64,000 nt of DNA. It comes from Bradysia coprophila (lineage: Eukaryota > Arthropoda > Insecta > Diptera > Sciaridae). Of this stretch, positions 10,761 to 22,610 are shown in pieces; position 1 is the stretch's first letter; each line of letters starts with the position of its first letter. A program made the translations under genes and the position numbers. The notes below the pieces were generated by a model. It saw only the letters and a list, made by a program, of their open reading frames with translations. It was not told the origin of the DNA and searched no databases. Location: contig NW_023503313.1 of the NCBI RefSeq assembly GCF_014529535.1, forward strand, positions 2,066,081-2,130,080. Direction: 5' to 3'.

Positions 10761-13700
10761 TTACATCTGTAAATCTTTCAGTTGCAAAGATCGTCCAGTC
10801 AGTGCGTTTATTGGCGCTAAATAAGAATTTATCACATTTTTCAAGTCGTTATGTTCACTTTTGAAATTCTGGTATTCTTTATGTACATCGTCCAGTCGAT
10901 CATGCAAACAACCCAATTCGTCGACCAACTGCTCGCGGTGGCTTTTCAATTTTTGTTGTTGTGTAAGAATTTTCTTCACCGATTGATCTGGAAAAGTAAA
11001 AAATTCGGAAGTTAGCAAGCAAAAAAAAAAGTTGGATGTGAGAGGTGCTTATGTTAGTTGAGGTGCAGTTGAATTAGCATGCAGCGCACACGTTCTAAAT
11101 TCAGAACGACTTTCAATATTGAACCTGTGTTTTGAACTGATGGATCCAATCGAAGTTACATGTTCCACAGGTAAAAAGGTTAGCTTTCCCAAAAGGAATC
11201 CAAAGAGTTGCCAATCGCGATCTGCTAACTTCCAATTTGAATTGACCACGCGAATCACAAAGTTCAATTGCAACAAGTTTTGAAGCATTTAATAAGTACT
11301 AAATAAATAGTAAATAAGACTAGATGGATTCGACTGGGGAGCTTGAATTCGAGAATTTGTTTGTGTGGAAATTTTCTGAAATTTTGTAGAAATGAAGGAG
11401 GCATTTCGCCTCTGGAGAACGTTGTACGAAAGCTGACCCATTGGTGGTGAAATGGGTGTCTATCGATCAGGACAATTTTTAAGCAAATTTATCTAGCTTC
11501 ACTACCAGAACGCAGCAGTTTAAATTGGACGATACTTCACAGACCACCTGTTTTTCGCTGTCGGTGTTCTGTGACGTGAACAGCCACAAATATAGATTTT
11601 TCAATACTCAAAAGTGCTACCAATAAAAAGAAAAATAAATTGTCTAACGCTACCGAAGCAACAAAAGCCACGAACAAACATTCTACGACACTCTTAACAC
11701 TAGTAGGTTTCGTATACGTTACTTTGTCTTATTTACCCCGTTGTTGAGCGACACTTTTCTCCCTAGCCTTCTGCTGACGTCGCAAGCAATCCGGACAGAA
11801 TCGATTCTTAATGCGTTGAGAATGGGTCGCTGAACATTCGCCCGATTCGTGACAACTGACATGGTAATACACATTGCACGCCTCGCATTCCACACATTTT
11901 TCATCAGCTGAAAAGACAAAGAAAAGAAATTTTAGTTTCGCCAATGCCAACACCGATGCGACTGTCCATTTACAATAAATGTTCCATACTCACATATGCT
12001 CATGCATGAGATGCACATTTTGATCTCGTCACATAACGACGACGACGATGACGAATTTGAGGCCGGTTCGGTTTTTTGCTTCTTCAATGGTGCACTGATT
12101 TCCAATCGTTTTCGTTTTGGCTTTGTAATAGCTGGACGACGTGCTGGTGTCGATCTCAGGAAGACCCGCTTGTTCTTATTCGATTGCCGCTCGAATAGAA
12201 TATCAATTTTTCCGTAATGGAAATCACGTTTCTCCGTACTCGTACAGTTTCTTCGCTTTCGTTCAGACCTTCGCATTTTCAAGTAATCGTAGTATGTGTG
12301 GGTGTACAATCCAAACAGGCGTAGAAACGGCTCCTTACCAAGGACGGTTGGCTCTTCTTCTTCTTCGGGTAACTCGGGTCCACCGAATGTATCACCGGAT
12401 AGCGACGTCGCCGACGATGATGTCGGTGAATGTGAAATAATGACTGTTTCGGAAGGAGCTGGTTCTACTAATACTACGTCATCGGTTGGCGATTCTCTCA
12501 ACTTGGGCAGCGTATCTGGAACTGCATTTTCCGCCTTCTTGTCGACTTTGTCGTCTGATTCAAGATTCAAGTTTTTCGCTTTGGTTTTGTTCAGCACTTG
12601 CAACAAATTCAATCGGCGACTATTCAAATTGGCTGACGATGTAGATGGACTTTGGTCATCTGTTGAATTTTTCGGTGAACTCGGTACCAGTCGTTCAGAT
12701 TTCGGCTTTAATAATGACATTTGTGGTTTTAGCGGTGGCGGAGTCGTTACGTTTCGATAAACGACATCGTTGGGCGATATAAGTACCTCGAGTTTTTCCG
12801 GTTTGCTAGAATCGTTCAATTTGATTGCCCGAACTGCTGTAGATCCGCAAATGGTATGGTTGCCATAAATATACCGTTCGATGAGTTCGCTGTCGCTGAG
12901 TCGTCGTTTAACGTTGACTGGTTCCACTTTCTCGAAACACCGTTGAAAGTTCATATGTAGTTGATTCGCCACATTTGCATTGGCTACCGTACGGTCTATG
13001 GATAGATTGTTTTTCTCCAGATGCACGAAAAAGTTCTCCATGTACAAGCGTAGTGTGTCAACAGTCTTCTTCTGTTCTCGTCCAATGTCCTGAATTTCAT
13101 TTTCTAATTCTGTAAGTCGTGGATCATCAAGCTGAAACGGTAAAAAAATGATATCATCAGTGTCTTCTCGATACATAGCTCATGGATGAAACCGAAAAAT
13201 AACAGGCCCTGATCGGCCGTATATGGTAACTTGGCAACGGTGCCTTTTCAATTTTTTTATTTCTATTGTTTTGAAGAGGAAATAATGGAGAAGAGCGAAT
13301 TCGGTGCACCTTTAGCCGATCCACTTGTCATTCTCTAGATGTCGTTCCGATTTTCAACTATAATATGTTTAAACGAGTGGAAATGTTGAAGTTCCATTCC
13401 ACCTTTCGAATTTAACTCTATGGAAATGAGTCACAGGTCAAAATGAAAATTAAAATTTTCCGAAAAAAATCCGATGTGAGTCGAAGAACAAAATAATATT
13501 CAAAATCCTCAGAATCGAACGCGCAAAATATTTAATTTTAAATCCTTCAATTGTTCTCAACGCGATGTTCTAACCCAGCAGAACCCGCAGAACCTAATAT
13601 TCCTTCAACAGAAATCAATTAATTCAAAGCGTCCACATAAACGGTTCGATCGTTGAACTCTTTTTTTTTACTTGATGAGTAAAACGGACTCCGGTCATAT

Positions 13701-14599
13701 GGTACCATCAAGAAAATATATCAGCGCCATCTTGATATGTTCGCCGTATTACTTTAAGGTCGGGTGAACATATTATTAATCAAAACATTTATCCTGATAA
13801 TAGAATGCACGAGGGTAGCTAGGACGCCCATTCACCTTAGATTTATCTTATTTTCGACGTATCGATTACAAATACAGAAGATCGGCGAACCAAATTACCG
13901 CAACGAAAATTGTTAAAGAAAACGTAAAAATATGGCCCCGAAGTGTCAACGCACATAATAAAATATATGTTGGAGGGGCAGTTAATATTTTCAAAAAAAT
14001 TATTAATTTCAGAAATCGCTTCAACGAATATCGTTACTCTAATCTACCGTTCTTATCAATAGCACCGCATCGTGTGCCTAATGTAAGAGAATAGTAATAA
14101 ATTGTCAAGGTTCTTACCAAGTTTTTAGCATGTAGGCTGGCAGCAAGAGTCTGAAATCGAAGTAACAAAAAACAAACATTAAATTTCAAATAATTTCCAA
14201 ATTTCAGATTATTGTCTACTTCGAAGGACGTCGTTGTTTTGAATCCTTGAAACTGAAATATATTTTCACATGTCCAAATCGACATGAAAATTAAAACTTT
14301 GTTCATAAACTAATGGCATTGTCGTCTATTTCAGTTAGGAAGTATAATAAAGTATGACTCAGTCATTGCTATCGATTCGCCTGTCTTGGGGAAACATTAC
14401 GGGAAATCGACAAACGAATCTCTAGGAATTAAATTGGATTTATTGAAAATTGTAAACCGGAAGAACAATTTTCTTATCAATTTTTTTTCATTATACTTCA
14501 AATAATGTTACTTACCTGATGAACATGAATGTAATGACGTAGGGCTTTCTGGCAGTAGAGTATGTCGTTATTCACCTCCGATGGTATTGTAAAATTCAT
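10761..14599 (-). CDS. PHF21A/BHC80-like PHD-finger protein
   Basis: Five exons: 14599-14516, 14150-14118, 13131-11994, 11907-11737 and 10987-10761. Phases match at every junction (0, 0, 1, 1), giving about 550 residues. The N-terminus resembles the start of PHF21A: a helix with QKALRHYIHVHQTLAASL followed by a coiled coil containing LENEIQDIGREQKKTVDTL. The long middle is Ser/Thr/Pro-rich with a basic KPKRKR patch. A complete C4HC3 PHD finger spans the exon 3/4 junction: CISC, CEACNVYYHVSCH, then FCPDC. The last exon is a coiled coil (KILTQQQKLKSHREQL). Vertebrate PHF21A sits in the LSD1-CoREST complex and reads unmethylated H3K4. The order coil, basic patch, PHD, coil supports that family, but identity outside the domains is low. 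It could instead be another nuclear PHD protein. Confidence 0.62.
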
Positions 14600-16647
14600 T
14601 TTTACAAAACTCTTTTCAGTTCGTTTGAAAAACACCGATCAAATGCAACATTAATTGATTATTTGCTAAACAATTCTTCAACTCAGTTACTATGCCTCTC
14701 CACACACGACCAGCCGAACCGTATGAGCAGAAAGTGTATGTGAAATTTTTAGCTGTCAAAGTAACTATAAAATTTTATGGAGTAGAATTTGACGGTTATA
14801 GGAAATTCAAAATTAAACAATTGAAATGAACAGAGAGTATAAATGACAGTACTTCCTTTCTTTTTCTTTTTTTAAATGGAACTAGTTTTGCATTCATCGA
14901 GTCTTTTTGAAATTTTGATTTTCTCCATTTTATGTTTATTCAGGCGGTTTTATAGCTTGGTTGCCGAAATTGGTGATATATTTGTATCAATTCATTTTTA
15001 AAGGACCGTTTCAAAATATTAAAACTCTGAGTGGGACTCGACAATTGCGAAGGTCGTATTTCATAGTCACATTTAATAGTGGTGTTGGACCTCGGCTTCG
15101 ACTCGCATAAAAATCTATCGTACGAAAATGTAAATGTTTTGAAGACATGAGATTTAAACAGATTCACAGAAACCCAATGAAAGTCTACAACAGGTATGGT
15201 CGATCGGCGAATTAAACGCCTGTCTTAAACGCACTCACATTTTATGTCAAAATAATATGAAAATGAGTGCGTTTAAGTACGAAAATCAAATTTTTATGTC
15301 CTTCGGGCGGACAATAGACCATTACCTGTTTTACACTTTCATTGCCGAAACCGGTCGGTAATACACTTGTTGGTATAAAATCTTTTACTTCAATTGTTTG
15401 GACACTGTAGCAGGCTGTGTGTGTGTGCAAATAATTAAAAAAAAAACAACAAGTATATTAAGTTGTCGCAAACAGACAACTGACTGACCGATGCTCCACT
15501 TCATCACGACAACGATAATTGTTACGATAGGAATTTTTCGAATAAAAAACCACCATGTTATCATCAAGTGTAGTATGTCATTTAAAAAAATGATATGTTG
15601 CCAACCCTGTAACGGAAATGAATGAATGACATTTGTTTTTATGGTAGAACCGTAACCAACTTGTCATTGCTCTGCTGTCACCCACACTCATCTATGTATT
15701 CATTCAAGCCGTAGGGACGCCGAAAATTTAAAATAGAAAGAGAAGAGAACATTTTTACGATATTCTGCGACGCACTTATAGCGTGAATTGACGCTGCGTC
15801 CCCAAAAAATATACGTATACAGCCTTGGTAAATTTTAATTTCCGTCTGCATGAAAACTTTTTTGAGTAGTTGGTTTGGACGATGTTTTTAAGCTATTTTC
15901 GCTTGTAGCCCTCACTTCGTACACACCAAGCACACAAATAACTATTCAACGCTTCCTTGTATGAAAATGACGCTGAGTTAAAAAAGACTTGCGTGAAAAT
16001 GTTTTTGAATTTCGACCTCACGGTGTGAATTCGGTACACGACCTGACCTGCAAAATATTAGCCCGTACCATCACCTTACATTTCCAACGATACAAAACTC
16101 TCCAAACTTTGTATCACTCGTCGCAAATGTTATGTAGTGGTGAAAATGCGGCTCGTAAATTTGAAATGCACTGAATATGCGTAAAAATATGTAGAAATCA
16201 GACAATTTTCTCAAAATTTGGTCTTTCGTCTGTTTATTTATTTTTTGTTCGGATTAAACTGGACCAACAAATAGCCTGAACCAGACTCGTTGTTAGAATA
16301 TTACGGAAACATTTTTGTTGCTTTTTGAACTTTCATTAGATGGATAACAAAATTTTCGAATCCAATCATGACTTCAAATTGCCTTCTGATTCTTATTAGA
16401 AGATATTCTTGAAGAACGACAACATGAAACATATTCAAAAATTGAACACATTTTCAGTAAGTGCGTTCAAGGCAGCTAGATGGACCGGGTACATCTGGTG
16501 CCATAAAACCCATAAAACGAATAAACGAACTGTCAAACAAAACTGTCTCTGTCATAGAGGTTATGTTGTTTATATTTTGATTTCTCTCCATACTGTTGCG
16601 GTCCACGTGTGTATAACATTCGCAGAATAAAATTTTAATTATTCAAC
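14600..16647. other. Intergenic region between PHF21A-like and NOP53 genes
   Basis: Beyond the doubtful blocks at 14940-15567 I find no gene. The segment around 15878-15920 (GTAGCCCTCACTTCG) shares words with the hairpin at 33680-33779, so it is probably a broken copy of that element. The last 200 bases before 16648 presumably contain the NOP53 promoter, but I see no motif I can name. Confidence 0.4.
14940..15567 (-). other. Possible small unrecognised gene or exons
   Basis: Two minus-strand blocks look more protein-like than their surroundings. The block around 15420-15327 follows a CACACACAG acceptor-like site and reads CYSVQTIEVKDFIPTSV up to AAACAG followed by GTAATG. The block 15190-14940 ends in SFKNELIQIYHQFRQPSYKTA and a TGA. 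I could not find a splice junction that joins them in frame, and I do not recognise either. They may be exons of a fast-evolving gene or chance open frames. Confidence 0.22.
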
Positions 16648-18523
16648 ATGTCATTGGTTCAATCGAAGAAACGCAAGCGGGTGTCCAAAAAGAATAAAAC
16701 TTCGTGGCGTAAACATATCGACATCGAAGATGTAAACGATTTCTTGGAAACATCACGGTTGGAGGAACGAATCGGGCAAGTGTCAGACAAACCGAATGAT
16801 GAATTGTTCGTTGAGGATAAAACACCCAAGAAGCAAAAATTGACGGCGCGTGCTCAACGTAAATTAACTGGCTCGAAACCGCCCAGAAGTTTCCTTGGGC
16901 TAGAGAATACATCCCAGGTTCAGGATCCAATAGTGAAAAGGTTTGTTTCTTTTGTGATAACATCGATTGAACAGTCTCGATAGATTGCCAATAAATTTGT
17001 AGAAATCGCGTTCGCACCAAAGAAGAACGCAAACATTTCATTGCTAAAAGTATTGCCGCTGTCAAAGCCTCCAAAGGGATCATTCCAAAGCGAAAAATTC
17101 AGGCCGAAACCGATCGATTGAATTCGTACAACAAATTGAATGAGCGTGAACAATCGAGGAAAGACAAGAAACAGGCAATTATCGACAAAGACATTTGGAC
17201 CGTTGGCGATGTGATTGAACAACATACCGAATATCATACCCAATGGATTGATAAAAATGTTGTCGAACATAATTTGGCCAACACGGGCACAGCAATCAAA
17301 TCGATTCCGAAGTCGGCCTTCCACAAACGTAGTAAATTGAGGTAAGTTCCTTGTCGTCTCAGCTTAATTCATTGGATTTACTAATGTTCAATCGCATCTC
17401 GGTCCATCCAACAGAAATGTAGCCATACCACATCCGGGTACCAGTTACAATCCATCGAAAAAGGATCACGAAGATTTGCTGCAAAATGTCATAGAATTGG
17501 AAAAGAAAATCATTCGCAAGGAGGATCATTTGGAACGTGTCACTACTTCTATGTTCGATAAGATGACTGCTGAGCAGAGGGATGCGGCACGTAGAAAGGA
17601 AATGAGTGCTGGCGTCAAGGAATTGGAAGATACGGATGATTCAGACGTTGAAAACGGTAAGTTTTATTGTCATTACGGTGCATGATCAACGACGGTCGAC
17701 CTGGACAAAACAATGGTCGTTGTAGTCTTCGGATTCTTTTATCCGAAACGATGGTTCATACGTATGAACGTACACCATTTGTGTAATCGTGATGCTAGAG
17801 ATTTGTCATTCTCATTACGTCTAATAAATGGGTGGAAGAGTGAATCTTTACATTGAATGTTCTAACTATTGCCAACAATTATACTGACGAGAAATTCATT
17901 CCATTGCAGACGATATTTCCGACCCCGACACATACACAGCAATTAACCCTCCAGTCGTAGTGAAACCGAAAGACAAAAAGAAAGTTCGAAAGGCACGTGA
18001 ACAGAAGTTGATTCAGCAGAAATTACTGAAGGCAAAATTGGAAAAGAAGAAAGTTACCGACATTCACAGGTAAGGCTGTCATCCGAACTTGTCTGAGTCT
18101 CAAATTAACTTTCTTTCCCATTTCACCAACAACTTCAGATTACGTTACTTGAAGGAAGACATAAAGGATATGGAAGAATCACTGAAAATCGCCCGCAAGA
18201 GTAAAATCGTACGAAGAGAGGAACAGAAATTCGAGCCCAGACGTCTGGCTAAAGTTGTGTTCCAAGAGCAGGACATCGATTTCAGTATGCCCGAAGCGAT
18301 CTGTGGCAATCTGCGAAATGTCAAGGCCGAGGGTAGTCTGTTGAAGGATCGATTCAAGAGCATGCAACAGCGGAATATTCTGGCGCCGTCGGTTGATGTT
18401 GGTTTGAGACGTCGCCGAGAGGTGAAACGATTTGTTCGTAAATCGCATAAAGAGGAAGAAGAACAGCCGAATTCGAAAAAGAAGCAGCAAGCGGTTGGCA
18501 AAATGCATTTTGTAGGCAAGTAA
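16648..18523 (+). CDS. NOP53: Ribosome biogenesis protein NOP53 (GLTSCR2)
   Basis: Five exons: 16648-16940, 17003-17341, 17415-17656, 17910-18069 and 18139-18523. Phases are 2, 2, 1, 2, and the model gives 472 residues, matching the usual length of roughly 450-480. The protein is highly basic. The N-terminus has the lysine-rich KKRKRVSKKNKTSWRKHID that is characteristic of the family. The middle has DIWTVGD followed later by KRSKLR and the VAIPHPGTSYNPS segment that docks exosome-linked factors in known NOP53 proteins. A long Lys/Arg coiled region leads to GSLLKDRFKSMQQRNI near the C-terminus, another family signature. NOP53 acts in the nucleolus in late 60S maturation, recruiting the Mtr4/exosome machinery to process the 5.8S/ITS2 region. 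Its stop lies 218 bp from the convergent ferritin stop. Confidence 0.93.
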
Positions 18524-18662
18524 TGTTCGCTTGCTGGTGACGTGAAATACAACACAATTTAACTAACTTAAATTTCGAGAATTTTATTTGGGTGCATTGT
18601 ATTGCGTGTTAGAGTGTGGAAAGGAAAAAAAAAACGTTTAGGTTACCATAGAAATCATTAGC

Positions 18663-18668
18663 TTTATT
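18663..18668 (-). terminator. Polyadenylation signal of the cytosolic ferritin gene
   Basis: AATAAA on the minus strand, 74 bases after the ferritin stop at 18742. It lies in the short gap between two convergent genes. Confidence 0.6.
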
Positions 18669-18741
18669 AACGATTTAAACTAGAAGTTCAGAGCTCTCTA
18701 TCACAGCAACATTTTCACAAAAAAAGCAGGACGACAACAAT

Positions 18742-19422
18742 TCAGTGGCTATCCTCTTCGTTTAATTGACGATCGAACATGTAGACGCCCAAACCTTCGC
18801 CAACCCGCTTCAAATTGGTTACAAAATCTGAAATCTCTTTCATCGAATCGACCTGCTCCTGCAAATACTCACTTTCCAAGAAATCGCACAAAGTGGCATC
18901 ATTCTTATCGGTCGCTGTACGATGAATTTGAAGGAGACTCTGTCAGACAAAAAACAATCATCTGCTGCAATCAAATGTAAACAGAACGTACACGGTACCA
19001 ACCTCATTCACTTCAGTCTCCAATTCCAGTGCAGCCTGCATCGCCTCCTGTGCCGTTCCCCATTCGTTCCTCGGAGCTTTGACATCAGTCAAGACCACTT
19101 TTCCGCCTCGTTTATTCTGATATTTCATGAACTTCATGGCATGTTCTCGTTCCTCGTCCGAGGCTTTTTTAAACCATTTATGCAAACCGGCCAGAGCAAC
19201 GTCATCCCGGTCGAAATAGTATGCCTAGGTAAACAGGAGAGATGTTACATCAGAAATTTTCCACCGTGACAATTTACGTCGTAGAAATATTTTTTTTTTC
19301 TAAATCGAATTTTCACCAACCATCGACAGATAGGTGTAACTCGCATACAATTCCATGTTGATTTGTTTGTTAATTGCATCTTCACACTCTACATGGTAGT
19401 TTTGTCTTAGTTGGGAACTCAT
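18742..19422 (-). CDS. Ferritin heavy chain, cytosolic type (no signal peptide)
   Basis: Three exons, 19422-19321, 19224-19003 and 18939-18742, all phase 0, give 173 residues, the length of a classical cytosolic H ferritin. Ferroxidase residues are intact: [12 protein letters not shown] (Glu, Tyr), [12 protein letters not shown] (Glu, Glu, His), LELETEVNE (Glu) and YLQEQVDS (Gln). The C-terminus reads [10 protein letters not shown], as in H chains. The protein starts [20 protein letters not shown], which is neither a signal peptide nor a mitochondrial presequence. The main dipteran ferritins (Fer1HCH, Fer2LCH) are secretory, so this is a different lineage. I looked for a CAGUGN stem-loop in the 5' leader and saw none. 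It lies 8 kb from the mitochondrial-type ferritin with two unrelated genes between them. Confidence 0.93.
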
Positions 19423-22157
19423 TTCACTTGAACAGAGTTGTTAGCTTTAACGCAAAGTTTTCCGTTTATTTTCCTTCGACACTTTGTTCGATATTGAGAA
19501 ACTCGTTTTGAAAATGGTTTGGCCGCACATTTTCAAATGCGCATGAGTTTTATTCGTATAGGCAGTCATTTCAAAACAAAAACATATTTTGTTGTTGGTT
19601 GCTTTAGTTATTAGTAATTCAACAGAAACAGACATTTTTGTTTGTTGGTAATATTACAGCTTTCAAAGCATTCGTCACAGAAATAATGCCTGATCGTCAA
19701 AACAAATTTTAGGTGACTTCAACGTTCGTTTCAAGGTTTTGTTGGCAGCAAAAGGTGCATGCATAAAACAATTTTTTTAGTTCCCACACAGTACCAGTAC
19801 TGGGGGCTATTAGATTTGTTATACCGTTTGCTTATTTTATGTCTACAGATACCAAATACCAATTAAAAATCTTTCCATTTTTGTGTGAGCAATAATTGCA
19901 AGCTTTTATGGTTAGTATCAATGCTCTGCCAGAGTAACAACGCGTCGTACAAACAATCGTACAAACAATCATAGAGCTACACTATTACAATGTGAGTCTG
20001 GGTCTGGCAAATATACGGATTTTCATAATCTGTTGGAATATTATCAGCCAAAATATTTTCGCGGTTTTCTCTTCATCTCAATCTTCGGTGAATAGAAACT
20101 TGCGGAATATTTTACTTTGTGTGAATGACTAATCGAGACTAAAACGTTTAGTTTTTATCATTTAGAACAGTTGGTCGTTTTCTGTAGATTTTGATTTAGC
20201 TTTCAAGAGCTTTTCAGGGTTTCGAGCTTTCAAGTAAACTCTGTGATGGAAAAGTCCACGTTTTCCGAATTTGAAAGTTCAAAAGCTCGTTTGTGCTATT
20301 CGCTAATAATAACAAATTATCTTGCAATTGTTTTGTATATAACCCAAGCAGTACGCTATTTTTATAGGGCAATATTGCTTGTGGGTTGAATATCCTAACA
20401 AATGGATGCATTGTGTTGATCGTGGTGCAAATTCTAGTATATGAATGTTAATTAGCGTTTTTGTGCAAAAAAAAATGGTTTGAAAAATTCACTTCAATTT
20501 AATTAGGACCACTTGATTTGGGAAGGCGCTTCTTGTATTTCTCGCTAAAAAAAGCCTGGAAATTTTTATTTAATAGTCACTGCATCGAGAAAAGCACTAA
20601 ATTATGAAATTTCCCAACGCACTTCAAGCATGAGTTGTACTCTTAATAGGGTACTAAAACTTGACTGTGTGTCACACCACTGTAGAACACTATACAAAAT
20701 CATTTCATACAAAATAGTACTCTACTTGGCTGCTGTTGACTATGACCACTTTTGCTTGAAGTGCGTTGCATTTCCAGATATTCTCACGAAATCGCAACCG
20801 ATTTCTGTAATTTTCATGAAAGCTATTGACAAGACACGTAGTTCTAAACTTTGAAAAAAGTTTACAGAAATCGGTTGCAATTTAGTGAGAATATCTGGAA
20901 ATGTCACAATTTCGGAGATTAAAAATTCAAATTCTCGTTTGTATAGGATTGCTGTGCATTAGAAAAATAATAGACTGATTTGTTACCGCTAAACATAGCT
21001 AACACCATAGAGGTAGAGTTCCTTTTAACAATGAATGGTATGGTATGGTATGGCATGGCAGGTATGGTCTGTTCATACAAACCGGCGATTTCATATAAAC
21101 AAACTCACCTCTCCGCTCCATATAAAGTTTGACATTCGACCATACCTTGTGTTGACGTTCATTGCCATTTAACCGTCTGTGCACGGAGCTGTCACAAACA
21201 CATTTAAATAGCCAACACAATTCACTTTATGCCTCACAAGTGACGAAATTTGTAACGCAACTAACTTTGGACTTGCCCATAAATTCTTGTTGTTCGGTTT
21301 CGCTTTATGTGTCAAGGGTGTCAAGTGTCTCACAGTACACAAGGGAATACAAGGGGAATACCATTTTTTACTCAAAAACTGTGGAATGTTATCAAGACTT
21401 CAAATTTTTCAACCTTGTATTTACAAACCTGCCATGTAAATTGACTTAACTTCTCACAAACACATCACCAGTTTAAGTATATGAAGCAGCTGTTATAATT
21501 TCGTTTGAACTTAAAGGATTTTCAAGAGATTTATTGATATAATAGTAGATTATGTCTAAGTTTAGTCATTTTCAATACGACGAGTGGAAAGTTCGTAGTC
21601 AGTGCCGAAGCACCAGTTAACATAATAATGTCCCAATAAAATGAATCGAAGTCAATCTATATATTGTTTCAATAACATTTTCTAGATTTAGTTGGGTGTG
21701 ATAGTCCATGTCCATAGTGTACCAGGCCTACACTCGCGGAATTTTGAAAACCGACAATGTGTTTTTATATGGAGAAATCAGAAAATGTGTTGGCTTTCAA
21801 AATTCCGTGTGCGTATTTTGTAATTGAAATTATCGAATCGAATTTTCAAGAATTTTCAATAATCTTTATTCTCGAAAATATGTCTTGTGTGTTGATGTGC
21901 ACATGTATCCAGAGAGATGCTAATATGATGACTGGGTCGTTTCGACGGATAGAGGGAATATGTCGAATGATTTTGAAATTGGTTGAGCGAAAATGTATTG
22001 AATTCTCTCTCAAAAACCCAACTGTCATTCGACATATTCCCTTTAGGGTTATAGGTTATATGCGTACAGTGGGAGAAAAAACCGAAGTCACACTTTCAAC
22101 GATAACAATGTTGATGTTCATCCTGCATGCGATGTAGAATGTGATTTCCTATTTTTC
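19423..22157. other. Intergenic, repeat-bearing, no gene recognised
   Basis: Contains a two-layer foldback at 20616-20903, a GGTAT-rich microsatellite near 21036-21066, and small inverted repeats near 21735-21805 (GCGGAATTTTGAAA against TTTCAAAATTCCG) and 21953-22043 (AGGGAATATGTCGAATGA against its reverse complement). The open frames here are short and have no recognisable domains. Confidence 0.5.
20616..20903. repeat. Two-layer foldback
   Basis: An outer pair of arms (AACGCACTTCAAGCA at 20616-20630 and its reverse complement at 20753-20767) is directly followed by a second hairpin. Its arms are 20769-20810 and 20862-20903, sharing ATTTCCAGATATTCTCAC and CGATTTCTGTAA. No coding content. Confidence 0.65.
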
Positions 22158-22257
22158 ATGCTAGCGATTCGAAAATCCTTATTTTGTCCACTTTTGTCCA
22201 GCATGAAAAGTTGTATACGCATCTGTTGTGGTTGGTTTATTTTAGGCACTTTAGTCC

Positions 22258-22610
22258 ACACACCAACAACAGCAATCAGCGAGAGTACTGGTAGCAAATT
22301 GGATAGTCGATTAGCTCAAAGCACTAATCACATTGTCGACCAAATTATTGAAGACCAACATCTACCGCAGTATGAATTGCGAATGCAGTATGAACCGCGA
22401 ATGCATCACCAGCCTCAAGCACAGTATGAACCCCAACCGCTGCATGAACGTCGAGCGCAGTATGAACCTCAACAGTGGTATCAACCGCAGCAAGAACCTC
22501 AACTGCAGTATTTGTATTGCTGTTAGACAGAGAGCGTATGTATCAATGGATACTAGGGTGGGTCGGGAGACTTGTAGCCTACCTGTACCTAAACACAAAT
22601 AATAAATAAT
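22258..22610 (+). pseudogene. Detached 3' end of a group III PLA2 gene
   Basis: From about 22258 the sequence is nearly identical for about 75 bp to the end of the phospholipase reading frame at 26685-26757 (peptide ISESTGSKLDSRLAQSTNHI). It then continues past the point where that gene is interrupted. The added tail is 60-odd residues of Gln/Tyr/Pro-rich repeats (MQYEPRM, AQYEPQ, LHERRAQYEPQ) ending in a TAG, followed by an AATAAA at 22601-22606. Upstream of 22258 there is no PLA2 catalytic region. The simplest reading is a dispersed copy of the last exon plus 3' UTR. A complete ATG-started frame exists from 22158, but its first 35 codons look unrelated. Confidence 0.6.

Noticed and set aside
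11049-11288. Minus-strand 79-codon frame inside the last PHF21A-like intron
   Set aside because: The exon before it (ending 11737) and the exon after it (starting 10987) join in phase without it, and the peptide has no coil or domain consistent with the protein.
17003-18557. Antisense frames opposite NOP53 (for example 18555-18145, minus)
   Set aside because: Shadows of the lysine-rich NOP53 exons, which have a consistent splice model and family motifs.
19423-19700. Iron-responsive element upstream of the cytosolic ferritin
   Set aside because: I looked for a CAGUGN loop with a bulged-C stem on the minus strand in the leader and found none. An upstream exon elsewhere cannot be excluded.
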